Shown here piece after piece: positions 26,001 to 38,110 of a stretch of 64,000 nucleotides of DNA. A program made the translations under genes and the position numbers. Numbering within the stretch: position 1 is the stretch's first letter; each line of letters opens with the position of its first letter. This DNA comes from Hymenolepis diminuta. Lineage: Eukaryota > Platyhelminthes > Cestoda > Cyclophyllidea > Hymenolepididae. The notes under the pieces are model-generated. The model ran no database searches and was not told where the DNA came from. It was given only the letters and a program-made list of their open reading frames with translations. The stretch is from assembly GCA_900708905.1 (NCBI GenBank), contig CAADRB010000005.1:5420332-5484331 (forward strand), given 5' to 3'.

Positions 26001-27695
26001 CGAATAGTGTATCCTGTTAGATTTTCTACACGTAAAGGGCATTATTACGTATTTAGAAATGATATACTAAAAATCGGAGCGATTTCGGTTGACGGTCTGT
26101 AAATTTTTACCGGGGTTATTGTATAGCCGTCTTGGTCATACTAACAGGGAAGATATAGCACATAACTTCCCTTTAGTGCCCTATTGGGAATAATCTGGTC
26201 ATTATTAGAGCAGGAATTTCTGTGTAGGTATAACGATTAACAGAATCTATTTGATACCGACTTCATTTCATCCCCTTCCTTATCACTGCGTTATGTTAGG
26301 ATGCATTCAGTTATCCGTATAGTTACTTTCCCATGTCTGCGATTGGTCAATTTAAGCAAATATTCACTTTTCTGGCCACAGTAGCATCATTCATTCTCAA
26401 ATAGAGAACTGAATGATATGTAGCGATGCCTGTGGGTATTTGAAATTCCATTAAAAGTATACCTGATTGTGCTAAACAAAATTGGCGGGCGAAGTTACAA
26501 ATATTTTTATTCTCCTTTGGCTCATTTAATTACTGCACTAAGTCTTGTTGAACACATACTTCTAACGTTTAATTCTTTTTGAAAACAAGACCTTGTTGAC
26601 ACCTCTTTGGACATCTTTGGGATAAGATTGCTTGAAATGAAAATAAACCCATTATTCCTGATCATTCAGCTGTTAACTTTACAAACTTGGATTGAGAGCG
26701 AAAGAGAAGCTGGAAGATTTGAAAAAACGTTTTATAATAAGAAATTTAATAATCGAACCTCGAAGTTCATGCTCAAGAACGATAAAGCTCATTGCAACCA
26801 CCTCAAGCTATTATCTAATGCTAGTAAAAATTTTACTTGATGGATTTATTTTACCAAGGCATTAAAACTGTTTTGTTCCTCTAACATCTCTCCTCGCTTT
26901 TTTCTTTCCTTCCATCCAGTTGCAACTCTCCGCTCCTCTTGTTTGGACCTCCAATTTATTGGTCATTACCTTAAATATTATATTTTAGAATATGAAATTT
27001 CCCACCAATAAACTTGAGATGTAGGGATAATAGAGGAAAGTAATAATATTAGGTCTGTCGGGGTCACATTGATCGAATATTTGGAATAAGTCAAGCCACT
27101 TATTTCACTAGATCAGTTCGGATGTGGCAGGCAAGCCGCCCCCCAATTTATTAATAATTAAATTAGGTTAATATACAAAACATTTCTCCGGTAGACGTCA
27201 GTTATGCCTCGTCGTCGGTGTCTTGGCGCGATGATAGACACCTCTTTAAGTATCTATGTGTAAACACTCAAACACACACAGCCGACCGCCTATGGACACT
27301 GTTGATAGACATCTGCTGGCTATAGCAATAACCATGCACATTAATATGAAATAGCCCAAAGATTGAATGAACAAAACTCTATTAACCACTACGCCCGTTA
27401 ATAGATTTGATGGAGATGATGAGGTGATTAGCACACTCGTTTGGCAAACCAAAAATTCACCGACCATCTAATACAATTTCTAACAAGGAAAGGTAAACAA
27501 CTGCTGCACACACGTTAAAACCAATTAAAAATACCAAAAGCATTTCATAAAGTTAGGAAAACACATTAATTGATGGAGAATATAACCTTTTGATTGACTG
27601 ATATAATACTAGAATTACACAAACAGTTTTATTTTAGAAATGTCCGATGGTGGAAGGTCCATGCATTATAACATGGAAAAGTAGGTATTTGGATT
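23017..27695. other. Long non-coding stretch, little supported
   Basis: No gene is supported between the R1 copy and the 27.7-kb gene. A G-rich clump sits at about 23422-23440 and a possible retroviral-type protease scrap at about 25990-26030. Several 60-97 codon ORFs at 25225-25660 overlap one another in different frames and look like chance. Confidence 0.4.
25985..26030 (+). pseudogene. Possible retroelement aspartic-protease remnant
   Basis: One frame reads LVDTGANSVSC followed by a stop. The D-T-G-A core inside a hydrophobic-LVDTGAN context is the active-site signature of retrotransposon proteases. The match is only about a dozen residues and neighbouring frames are full of stops. If real it is a decayed scrap. 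Confidence 0.3.
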
Positions 27696-28304
27696 TCAAT
27701 TTCCGTTTCCATTGCCATTAAGATTAGTAATATCTTGGACAATCTTCATGAAATCGATAATAAAATTTTTCAATATCAACAGTAAATTTGCCGTAGTGGT
27801 GTCAATAGAGCGAATATGAGGTATGATGTCTTCAATGTGGGTGCAAATTTGCTCAATAATTATATTCAGAGGCATCAAGATTGGTGGAACGGTTGCTGAA
27901 TTGGTTGGAGGATTTGGCTCCGAGGTATTTTCGATAGTTCCTTCGTTAAGAGGGGAATGTGCTTGAGGAAATGGTGCAGAAGTTCGAGGTGGTCTAGTCA
28001 AGCCTCCGTTGATGACCAAACCACGATTTCTAAACTGACGATCGTTAGCGGTGACTGTGTTGTTCAAAAACCTTCTCCTCATGACCCTTCTCCGAGAGGT
28101 TTGCGCGACTGAACGGACATTTCGCCGGCTCCTATGACGAGTACGGTGAGTAGCATTAGCAGCAATTCTGTCATTTGAAATAGACATGGTGGAAGAGCTT
28201 CTCCTCGCCACCCTAGTCCGGGAGGTTTCCTCCACCGAACGAATATTTCGCCGGAGTCTCTCTCTATGCTCCGACTTTGAACTTTTCTTTTCACAGAGGA
28301 CTGT
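27696..28304 (-). CDS. Unrecognised gene, Arg-rich N-terminus with internal tandem duplication
   Basis: The open frame runs from an acceptor-like TTTGATTTAG at 28305 to a stop at 27696, about 202 codons. The first ATG in frame is at 28187, in a strong context (ACCATG), giving 163 aa; upstream codons could belong to a spliced first exon that I could not find. The N-terminal half is very basic (RRNIRSVEETSRTRVARR, then RRNVRSVAQTSRRRVMRR), the two blocks being in-frame duplicates 126 nt apart. The middle is Pro/Thr/Asn-rich. The C-terminus is a hydrophobic helical segment (LNIIIEQICTHIEDIIPHI, then ILKNFIIDFMKIVQDI) ending in NGNGNGN. I do not recognise a domain. The same orientation and lineage-restricted look link it loosely to the next gene at 29.6 kb. 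Confidence 0.5.
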   Translation of the reverse strand, partial: TVLCEKKSSKSEHRERLRRNIRSVEETSRTRVARRSSSTMSISNDRIAANATHRTRHRSRRNVRSVAQTSRRRVMRRRFLNNTVTANDRQFRNRGLVINGGLTRPPRTSAPFPQAHSPLNEGTIENTSEPNPPTNSATVPPILMPLNIIIEQICTHIEDIIPHIRSIDTTTANLLLILKNFIIDFMKIVQDITNLNGNGNGN

Positions 28305-28782
28305 CTAAATCAAAGAAAAGGTTGTCAAATGAATGATTCATTAATAAGGGGAATCTATGAAACCTATTTATGATTAAAGTCAAAGTTTGTAATTTCCTAG
28401 CATATATTTATTCAAAATAAAAAATAACAAAAATAAAATTTTGAAAGTTTTTTGCTAAAATAGAAAAAAAAAATTCTATCTGTTACTGAAAAATATTTGC
28501 ATAAAGAGCTTCCTGCCTAAAACAAACTCGGAGTGGTAAATTAAGAAACTAAATGTTAATGGGAGTTAAACTATTACCACAATCTGCTGTTATATACAGT
28601 TAGTTTTGACTAAAAAATATATCTAAAATTAATGAAATAAAAAGAAAACAAATAATTTTCTTTGAATATGGAATTCTTTGCACCCTGGAAACCTGAACAG
28701 AGAAAATAATGAAAAGTCAGCAAAGTTGCAATTATTTAATAAATATAATGATAAATCTCTTCTAATTATTATCAAAGAGGCC

Positions 28783-28850
28783 ATTTAGGAAAGCTTTTCC
28801 AACGTTCATCTTGTTTTGAGGGGTAGCACTTTTAGCAAGAAACTCTGAAT
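28783..28850 (-). repeat. SINE tail fragment
   Basis: On the minus strand it contains CAAGATGAACGTTGGAAAAG-CTTTCCTAAATGGCC, matching the 3' tail of the tRNA-derived SINE family (compare 18570-18615). No head is visible. Confidence 0.45.
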
Positions 28851-29594
28851 ACTTGGATACTATCTTCGAAGTGGACTGCGAACTAGTTAACTCTCCTTGG
28901 AGAGTCAAGTGCTATTTTCTTGGTCAGGAATCTAGCACCTAGATCCTGAAGTTTGGTCTGGAGTATATGAAAACAGCGCAATATTTTATTGCACCGAACC
29001 ACTTTGATCATCGAAAGGTGATATCACTTACCAGGACCGTCTAAAATGGAGGATTTTTGGTGTACTTGTGGTGGTAGGAATGACTAAGAAGTCATTTAAA
29101 ATCAAGTCATCCGAATTTTCCACATGCTAAGGAAGGTGAAAATAAGATGAGATAGACTTGGTCATTCCCAAAATTATAAATAGCTTTCACTTAATGAATC
29201 CGGGGCTCAGATGAGGTAGAGTTCTCCTTATTTCCTCACTCTTACCCCGATCAACCTATAGCCGTTTAAAACTAAATTATCAGTTCGGGAGTTTCTTTAA
29301 GATTAAAAGTTAATAATTATTTTGCTTTCCTATGAAAAATAAATAAATTGAAAATATAGTAATACCATAAAACATACTGCTATAATATGACGTCAATGTT
29401 CATTGGGAAAAGTCTAAAACAAATGCATTTTTAATAGCTTTCACTGAAAGGACGCCCATCGTTTGCATGGAGAGGGAATGTGTCAATGACAACATCAACT
29501 GATTCATTGAATCGAGAATATCAGTGGAGAAAGTTGGAGTGTTGAAGCAGTCGAACTTTCCTCCGAGCTTTCAGAAAGCTACTGTGTTGCAATG

Positions 29595-30296
29595 CTACCT
29601 TTGGCTGCTTAAATGCGTCTTGATTCGGAAAGTGATTGGTTTATTCCATTTCTTTTTTGGCCAATAGGCATCGCGGTAATTCAGCCAATCCGATTGAGCT
29701 TCGATCAAAGCTCCACCTAAAGCACGCCGCACAAGAGGTCTATCCTTCTGTAATTCAAAAGCCACTAAATTTGGTAACAGTTTTAAATACATCTTAGATT
29801 CTATTGGCATATATATATGAAGAAAAAGGTAAAATTTTGGAACTTTGCGAAAAATCTGTTGCAACTATTTAAAAGCAAATAAAATCTCACCACGGCTTTT
29901 TGTCTTTTTTTGCTTAACAGCTTGAATGAAATATGTTGCAGAATCAGAATAATTCCTAACCCAATCTTTTAAGTGACGTTCTGGAGAAATGCATCGGGTA
30001 GACGATCTGCGAAAGGAAATTGAGAATGGAAGATTTCAAATAACGCAATCAAATTTCGAAACTAGTATTCTCGGTGCAATTTCGTTCGTATTTTTGGAAC
30101 ATTGGCGCGTCTTTCACAAGCACGTTATCATTCTTATGTGGAATCAAGTGAGAGCTTGAAATCCTGTTAAAACAAAGTTTTGAATGTTTTTGATAGGTTC
30201 AATTGAACTACAGGCATAAGATTTGAAATTGAAATATACCTGTCGAATTAAATGGCTCCTTATGCTTGTAACATACCGTGATCTAGGAGTCGACAT
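29595..30296 (-). CDS. Unrecognised small basic protein, three exons
   Basis: Exons 30277-30296 (MSTPRS, donor GTATGT), 29891-30006 (acceptor CCTTTCGCAG, donor GTGAGA) and 29595-29842 (acceptor CGCAAAG) join in phases 2 and 1 to give 127 aa. Intron 2 is only 48 nt. The product is basic and helical, with segments ISPERHLKDWVRNYSDSATY, YLKLLPNLVAFEL, ALGGALIEAQSDWLNYRDAY and a Lys/Trp-rich WPKKKWNKP near the C-terminus. There is no signal peptide or clear membrane segment. The short first exon and small intron recall the family at 46-60 kb, but no sequence similarity is evident. A mitochondrial or other small structural protein is possible; I cannot name it. Confidence 0.5.
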
Positions 30297-31034
30297 CCTA
30301 TCCTAAGAAGGGAAAAAACACGGGATCTTGTTGTTATGGCGAAAATTATTTAATTGCAACGATTATAAAAGCATAAAGTGTTATAACACTTCATTTAGCT
30401 CATAGAAGTAATACAAAGATTAAAGGTTATTTTAAATGATTAATTAATATTAATAATATTTTTATAATTATTCTTTCGCCTTGACCCTCTCTTTATTGTA
30501 ACTGACTAATTATTATCACTCTTAGGATAAACAGTCTCCATTCCCTACTATTAAAGAGCATTTCTTCAGCTTATAATGACCTTAGGTCATATCCACGATT
30601 GCGTAACGATTGTTTCTTTTTTCAGCCTTTCTCACTTCATTTGATATTTAAATCTATCCTCGGCCTCTAATTGGATAATCGATTTCCTCTGTTTAAAATT
30701 TCCGATTTTAGCTTTCATTTACAACTTACATACCGCTATAAGGTTACTACCTTCTCTCTATTCCCTCCTAAAAACGAAATCTTCTACCCCCAAATCTGTA
30801 ATAATTTAGGGAAAATATTTGCTCAACAAGTTTTCATTGTTTTGTGAAAGTGACCTCAGCCTAAGCCCCCCATTTGATTTATCTTCCAGTAATTTGATTT
30901 CTACATCCTCCTAATGAAAATTTTTTGTAAAATTTTTTAAATCAAACCTTCTTCCTCACCTTCGATGAATGCGAGATCAAATCAAAATAGGACACTTCAA
31001 ACGGCAGCTTAGTAATAATAATAATAATCCCGAA

Positions 31035-31245
31035 TCCCGCTTAATGGGAAAGTGTTTCCAAAGCTAATTTGGGAAAAAGCATGTCACTATGGATCTGCTC
31101 TGGTGGAAGAATCGAATTCTGACATTCCCTGTATTTACCAAACGTAATCTGTACGGTTGGTCATTCTGTTCACTGGGTGTGCAAAAGTAGTCATCTAGCC
31201 CGTGACCTCTGATTTGGCAGGCGAGCACACTGACCTACATAAACT
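31035..31245 (-). repeat. tRNA-derived SINE copy
   Basis: On the minus strand the order is a head with CAAATCAGAGGTCACGGGCT, the body motif CACACCCAGTGAACAGAATGAC, GTCAGAATTCGATTCTTCCA, and a tail CTTTGGAAACACTTTCCCATTAAG. It is flanked at the 3' side by a (TAA)n run (31015-31028), as expected for a SINE A/T-rich 3' end. Confidence 0.65.
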
Positions 31246-31319
31246 GTTTGAATTATGTTTATTAATATTTAGAAAAGCTTGGTCTAAACAAATATTTCTT
31301 GGGGAACATATTTTATATC

Positions 31320-31400
31320 ACAAGGAGGTTCATGGATAACTTCCCTCTGTCAAATCGAGTGCTGTGAATATTTCTCCTAAATGGGCCTGGTAGGATTTTT
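31320..31400 (+). repeat. SINE tail fragment
   Basis: Shows GGTTCATGGATAACTTCCCTC, then GTGAATATTTCTCCTAAATG-GGCCTGGTAGG, similar to the SINE body end and tail at 9790-9865. The head is absent. Confidence 0.4.
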
Positions 31401-31959
31401 ATGGTTTAAGTGCACTCAAATAAACGTTTTAATTCCGCAGTGAAGTGAGTTTAAAGAGAAGATCAAGCCTCACAAACCTGTATTTATTATAGAATGTATA
31501 TAGGGTGAAAGGACTATAAAAGTATGAGAGACTGGAAGATAGGCCACGAAAAATTAAACACGTATGAGGGTGAGAGAAGGCAGCCATTGTCCCACAAGAG
31601 CTATTTTTGTCTCCGACAACACGGGTTTATGGTGGCACTGACAAGTGTTAGCATCCTGACTGACGAAGTTGTTAAATAAGTCTGTTTCTTCATCAGTAAT
31701 GTGCTTTGTGGTCTACGAATAAGTTTTAGATGATCTCCAATCTAGATACAGACTGACCTTCTTTTGAGTTATAAACTTTCCTTATCTAAACAGTGATTTT
31801 ATTTACCTATATATTTATCATGGCAAGGTAAATAGGCCTTACAACTTTTCATCACGGGGAGAGTAGTGGAAGTGAGAGCTAGAAGATAAGGTGAACTCTG
31901 CTTCATCTGCCCCCAGAATTATCAAGTCAGTGGTCATTTCGAGTTGAAGTTCTTCAGAC

Positions 31960-34080
31960 TTATCCTTTCTATTCATAATTTTGTTTTTGATGGAGAAAAT
32001 AAGGATGAAAATTTTTCATACTTCTAGGATTTCAGTGGCACTTCTACTAATATTTCATCTTCTCTAATGAAGACCTGCCACCAGATTTCATGTCGTCTTT
32101 GTAGTTGTACGACAAAGCTTCTCAGAAGGATTTTATCTGCTTAAACTGAAATACTCATTTGTCACCTACTCTATGATCTTAGCATCAATTCTCGAGCAGT
32201 GTTCTGAATAACTCTTTAATCTGCAATCATTCACCTTACGATAGACAACTGTACCTAAATCGTATTGGTTCGATAAATATTTCCCATATTTTCGCTAGAG
32301 TCTTAATCAATAACGCTTTCTAGCTTGGAGTAGACTCAAGTTTCATTAGGTGCTGTACTTAGTTTTACAGCATCATCGGTTAAACCTTTATCATTCGCTG
32401 GTGACTCAACATTGGTAAAATACCTCACTCGATTAATCTCGAAATAACTTATTTGGGGCTATGATTGTTCCAGATCTCCACCAATGTACATCCAGACTGT
32501 TTTATCATAGGAAATTTATTTATTCATTGGAAATAGTTTTAAGTGTTCGAAAGAGACTTCAAGATTGCCAAATCGGCGGAGTGATAGGGCAGAGGTTATC
32601 TGTATATTCAAGATATCCCAACGAACAGTTGGGTCCTGAAGAACTCCATAGTCTATTAATTTTAATAAAGTGCTATGCACGATATCTCTTAAATCAACAA
32701 GGACGATAATTTTTCGCACCAACGATCAATGGATTCTGTGATTACTCTTCTTACAGTAGAGAATGCCGTTCAGTGGATCTTCCAGCATGAAATTCAGCCT
32801 TTTACAAATTATGTCTGCAAAGAATTTTCCCTTCATTATCAAGAGGGAGAATACCTCTAGAGTAAACAGGATCTGTTCTAATTCCTCCCTCCCTTTGCAG
32901 ATACCGATCACTCCAGTATCCATATAGGATTAAATACTTGTATTGTCAACAGTTGTTAAAGTTTCATAGAAGAGTATTAAATAAGAATTCACTCCACTTG
33001 ATTAGTTCAGATCAATCAAGAACTTTTAGAATATTTAAATTGGTGGTTGGATAATTGACGTTCTTTAAAAATTAAATTTGAATTTGGCGATAGTTTTGAG
33101 GTATTTTTATGTATTTCTAAAGACAATTTATGGAATTTGAATAATTAGTCATAGTGCTTAGCAAGTGAACTCGGAAGGGAAATTTTAACGTTCCGGAATT
33201 ACTTGTAATATTCGTCTCCTTAGGTTAGGGAATTTCTTGAGCTCACTTACAGCTATTACCTTTCGAAAATATTCGAATTTAACCTCCAAATAATTCCTTG
33301 TTGCGTTTAGAATAAATAAATTAACCTTATTTCGACATTTCTAATAGGCAGTATGGGATTCAGGAGACTGGTCACATGACCATCGTTTGAGTACTCCCTT
33401 TGGTTACTGTAGATAAGCACTCAAACGTCTTTAGCCTTTTCATCCCATTACTTTGATTTTCTGTAACCACACTTCTTACAGATTTGAGTACCACCTTTTG
33501 AAATGAAGTTCACAATATCTCCAATAATTCTTTCTTATTTTCTCTGACATCTCTTTATTAAGAAGGCTTCGATATTCGCCTTCATGTCTTGTGATCAGAT
33601 CTAGTCTTTCTGATTCTGCCAGACTTTCAACTATTTCTTGCTTACGCTTCTTCATCGCAACATCAGCTTCAAATCTGATCAGACTGTATCAGCTTCTCTG
33701 GATGCTATTAAATCAATAAACGTAATGTTTCCTTTTCTTATGGCAAACTAGAAGTGTAACACAAACCCTCGTCTAGTTTTTGGATGGTACCAAGTATTTC
33801 GTCTTGAGTTAACAAAATGAAGTTGAATTTTTCCACAAAATCTTTGCAGGCCTTGTCAATTTTCAGTAGTCTTCAGGGAGTTTGTGAGGCTCTCTAAAAA
33901 ATTTCCATAACCATTGTGAGCTTCGGGACCGATGTGACGGTTGAAAGCGCCATTGATGACGACATTATCACATTATGGCTTTATATCTCTCAACATCATA
34001 TCAAATTGTCAAGAAAAAGTTTGTTTCTCTAGAAATTGAGATAAACAGTCAGCTGACGCATAGCAGCCGAGAGCATCCAG
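31960..34080 (-). pseudogene. Decayed non-LTR retrotransposon (LINE): endonuclease then reverse transcriptase remnants
   Basis: Read on the minus strand, the upstream part (about 33970 to 33540) shows broken endonuclease-like blocks: NVVINGAFNRHIG (compare the family GDFNARVG), NTWYHPKTR, then ITFIDLIASREAD, followed by LAESERLDLI. Downstream (about 32930 to 32500) come reverse-transcriptase-like blocks: GKFFADIICKRL, FHAGRSTE, and LVDLRDIVHSTLLKLIDYGV, which resemble the KxLARIxxxRL, GFRPGRST and VDLxKAFDSVxRxxLWxxL blocks of LINE enzymes. Order and strand fit one element. Stops and frame changes are frequent, and key catalytic residues are not intact, so it is dead. Similarity to the RTE/CR1 style is an impression only. 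Confidence 0.6.
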
Positions 34081-37000
34081 AGAAATATTACCGATTTCAG
34101 GTATGATCATAGTCAGCCTGTTCGAGAAAGGTTAAAATTCTTGAAATCTGGGTTGTAATTCATTAATAACAGTCGGGATCCAGAATTAAACATAGTAACA
34201 TCAGAAATGAATACAACCTTTGATAATTCAGTTATTTTCGTTTCAATTAAAAATACTAGATAAAATTTTCGGCCAGACGGTTAATGTATAATATTGAGAA
34301 GCCTTATTTCATTGCTGGGTCTTTTCAAGACCTGAAATTCCAGAGCCAAAATTTTAGAATCTGTCCCCAATATTCCTGATTTGAATGGCACTGGATCGTA
34401 TAATGGAACATTTCATAGATGAGGTAAGTTAATTTGAACGTGTGAAAGTCATCATGCGTCTCTGGCTATATCCCAGTACCTCACCTCCAAGTAGCTGGAT
34501 TGCAGACGTATGCCATTACGTTCGCCAAAAATGAAAATCCCACACCTAAGAGCCTATTGAAAGTGATAGAATTTAACGAAGCATAGCCTATTTAATTTTT
34601 GTGGATGTAATTCTTCAAATGTGTATCTAACCCCTCGAATTTGATGAGAACTTGACAAACTCGGAGACTGACTACCACTAATAATAAGATCGGAAATATC
34701 TCCGTGGAAAATAACTTTTGTGTTCGTAATAGTTCTTAAACATCCAATCTCATTCTCAGCCCATTTATTCATTATTTTTTTGCAAATAATATCAAAGTGT
34801 GTCGGTTCCCCATCCCTGGTCATTCCCATCATCCCTCCTAATAACCTTGAATATAGAAGGGTCGCTGGAACCAATGCCACCACCTAGAATATTCCTTTCC
34901 ATCAGCTCTCAATTTAGGATCGTTTTATTTGTGTGTTTGTTCGTATCAATTATCATATACTTTTGAATTTTGGAGAACTAATGTCTGCTTAGTTCACCAG
35001 TCGTATTTGAATCGATATATGGGATTTTATTGTATCCCACTCCTTCGCCTACGACTACAAATAATAATATCAATAAGCCCGTTTATTTAAAGATCGTTTC
35101 AGGAATATCCACGATGGGTTGTCGGAATTAGAGTTTCTCACCAGGACTTCCAGAAATGATAGCTCGAATACAATTTCCAAAAAAACACCTAGGGCTACAG
35201 AATTATTTGCATTTACACATCCTGAATATTCTTTATGTTCATTGCCCCTGTAGCATAAAGTCAAAATTATATTAATCGGACAGTTTCTGACACCTTCACT
35301 GGACTTTTGAAAAAAAGTCGTCAGTTTGATTGTATTTTTACCTTTTAGATTAATCGTTTCAATAGCTGTTAAAAATTTATTTACACATAGTAACCCAATT
35401 CATTTTATGGGATAAGTCGAATTTTTTCTCGTCTACGATCATTACTTCACTGGAACGAAACGGAGCTGAATCGCATGTAATAGAAAACGACCAAGTAAAT
35501 TTATGAAATACATTGCTCATTAATAGATTATAAAACAGAAAGAGGTGGGACTAGATAATACGGGGTTTGAAGCGTTAGTTGTCTGACAGAATAATTAAAT
35601 ATTGTTCAATAGTGCTGTGAATTTCTATTTTCAAACTGTGAGATTCGGTCTAAGGAGGACTGGGGGAAAAGAGGTGAAACGTCTTGCTAATAGTCATCCA
35701 TAATAACTTTACGAGAAGAAGACCTATGTCAGGTAAAAGTTCTCTATGAGTACGACAAAGTTCATTTCTTTAGCAATTCCTGTTTTCAAATAGAATTCTG
35801 TTAAAGATAGAAATATTAGCAGGCATAAGTCGTCAAAGTACCTTTGCTTCTCACATACTTGGGGCCTTCCTGATCTATTTTGTGGTAGTTTAGGGATTTT
35901 ATAATGTCTTGAATTATACAAGATGATTGGATTTATTTGATCCCTTTGAAGACGTGGCTTTTAAGATATTATTTGGGTATGGGGTTAATAACTTTCAAAA
36001 AAATAATTGTCGAGAGCAGTAGAAAGCAATTGGGGAGGGACGAGGTGGGAGAAGGGGCGGGAGAGGGGATTTCAGCTTTTAAACCAGGATTTCTATGTAA
36101 ATTCAGTGTTAGTTAATTCCCTTTGCCTTTAAATACTGCGTTCTTTGAAATTCTTAAGAGTGTTTGTTTGGAGCTTGAACACGTGGGTAATATAGTGGCC
36201 GATTTTGGTCTTCAGGAGTGGAAGTATGCATTGCTGAGAAATTTTTATTCTATCCAAGTTAAGTCTTCCCTTTACCTCAGAGAAAAGTGTGCAGAAGAAA
36301 GTACATCACCTCATTCGATTCATTCAATAGTGACGTCACTTCAGTCTTTGGAGTAATAAAGCCGTCTTTGTATACACTTGGGAGAAAAAAAATTATTCTT
36401 AATATTTAAATATTGCGGGGCTCAGTAACAGACCTCAAAGAAATCTCGGCTCAAGTACTCCAAGTTGAGATCAAATCTGAGCAAAGGAGACCTCTAATTC
36501 TGTTAAACGATTTCCATGAGTCTATGTATTCAACAGTTCAACTGATATGTCTCTTTATTTAAGAATATTGATGGGAAATGATCAGCTAATCTCACAAACT
36601 TAACCTGTCCCTGATGAACTCTTCTTCTGCCGGCTTGTTTTCCCCGCTTTATTTATCTGATTGCTCAACTGATAAACAGATAGATTTCAATCCCTCTCAC
36701 ACCGAGGATTCAATAGAATCTCACACACTTATCTTGTTTCTAATGAGGGTTTCTGGTGTCAAAAGTACTGGCCCTGGTTTGTGATTTGTATCTAAGACAC
36801 AATGAATGGGATACTGAAAAGGAAAGAGTTGAAATCCCATTTAAGATACCTTTAATAGTAGCGCCTTAACGCCTTCATTTGTTTCTATTTATGGATTTCA
36901 AGTAGGTGTTATATTTAAATTCGTTTCCCTAAGATCATGCGTTTAGATCAAATGAAATTCACCTATTTTACCTAGAAAAATAATCCTTAATGTGATGGTA

Positions 37001-37794
37001 ATCACCATATTTACCCCATTTAAATAAACTGTTCTCGAAGGATAGATCTTGACGTCTTTTTAATTTATTTAATGGAGCAAACCGAATTGCTGAAAGTTCT
37101 CACAATCGGTCTTAATACCTTGACAATTTATGGAGAAGCTGTTTATCATGGCTATTAAATGTGCCTACCTTTGCATTTTCAGCCGTCAATGAGGAAGGTT
37201 AGACAGTTTGAATGTTGTCTAATACGGACTGTGTTATGAGCTTTAAACCAATTGGTAATTTTACTAGAGTATTGACATTATCGCTGATTAAATACATCAT
37301 TGAGTAGAATTGAGACCATTCTCTGCAGTCTAGGAGGTTAGCGTGGAATATGTTTTGTAAAAAGCTGAAGACTATGTTAGAAAAGGCCGCCATTTGGTTT
37401 TTGAAAAAGGAAATATTTCGAAGTGGGAAAAACAATTAATAATCGCTGGAGTTTATGGATAAGAAGTTGATTAATTATGCTGGGGATGAATAATGAAATT
37501 TAAATTTTTGAAAGCGAAATGGCAACTGCCCTCCTTCCACCTTCGCCCTCCCCTCCAACCTTCTCCACCCCAAACTTTCCCACTTTTCGTTGCTCATTCA
37601 ATTATATCTACCTCATTTCAGTTGGTTCTCAAAGATGAAAAATTGTATTTCATTTGCTTTTCTACGGATTATGATACAGAAATGGGGAATATTAGGGCAA
37701 TTTATTAGCCCATTTAAGTGTAACCCAAGATATTCGAGGGAATGAATTGCTAAAGTGTCCACCATTGAATTAATGAATTACAAGCTCATTTGCA
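34081..37794. other. Intergenic, a few isolated ORFs, one G-run cluster
   Basis: A 109-codon minus-strand ORF at 34554-34883 and a plus-strand ORF at 36123-36356 (stop directly followed by AATAAA) are open but unrecognised. A small minus-strand ORF at 37199-37393 starts in a good context (AACCAAATGGCG) and encodes 64 aa. None shows a clear domain. The rest is AT-rich non-coding sequence. Confidence 0.35.
36032..36068 (+). other. G-run cluster, possible G-quadruplex
   Basis: Six runs of three or four G occur within 37 bases, separated by 1-6 bases, in otherwise AT-rich DNA. This satisfies the usual G3+ quadruplex pattern on the plus strand. Confidence 0.6.
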
Positions 37795-38110
37795 CCCGGG
37801 GCAGATTTCAGAGTCGAATTTGACCAATTTAATTTAAAGGTACAAAAGTAAGGTGAGTTAGTTCATAACAGAATATAAGTACATGGCATATTGAGATTGA
37901 AGTCAAATCGTTTGCTAGATTAAGAGAAGAGGAAGCTAATTGTAGAGCAACAAGCACGTTGCTACTGGAAATTGGAAGCAGGCTAAGCCAGCAACCTTGT
38001 CAGTAAGTACAGAAGCACTTATCATCCCCTCGCAATGGACTAATGAAAAACTTGAATTTCAGTTATATTCATATTCTGCTGCTTCTTTTTAGAGAGTAGA
38101 AGCCATTGTA
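37795..38110. repeat. R3 direct repeat, copy 1
   Basis: It shares with 39345-39665, in the same orientation, the ordered blocks AAGGTACAAAA-GTAAG, CAAGCACGTTGCTACTG, AAGCAGGC, AGCCAGCA, AGTACAGA, CACTTATCA and a following GAACTT/GAAGCTT-AATTTCAG. Gaps and substitutions are common. It may be part of a retroelement interior. Confidence 0.6.
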
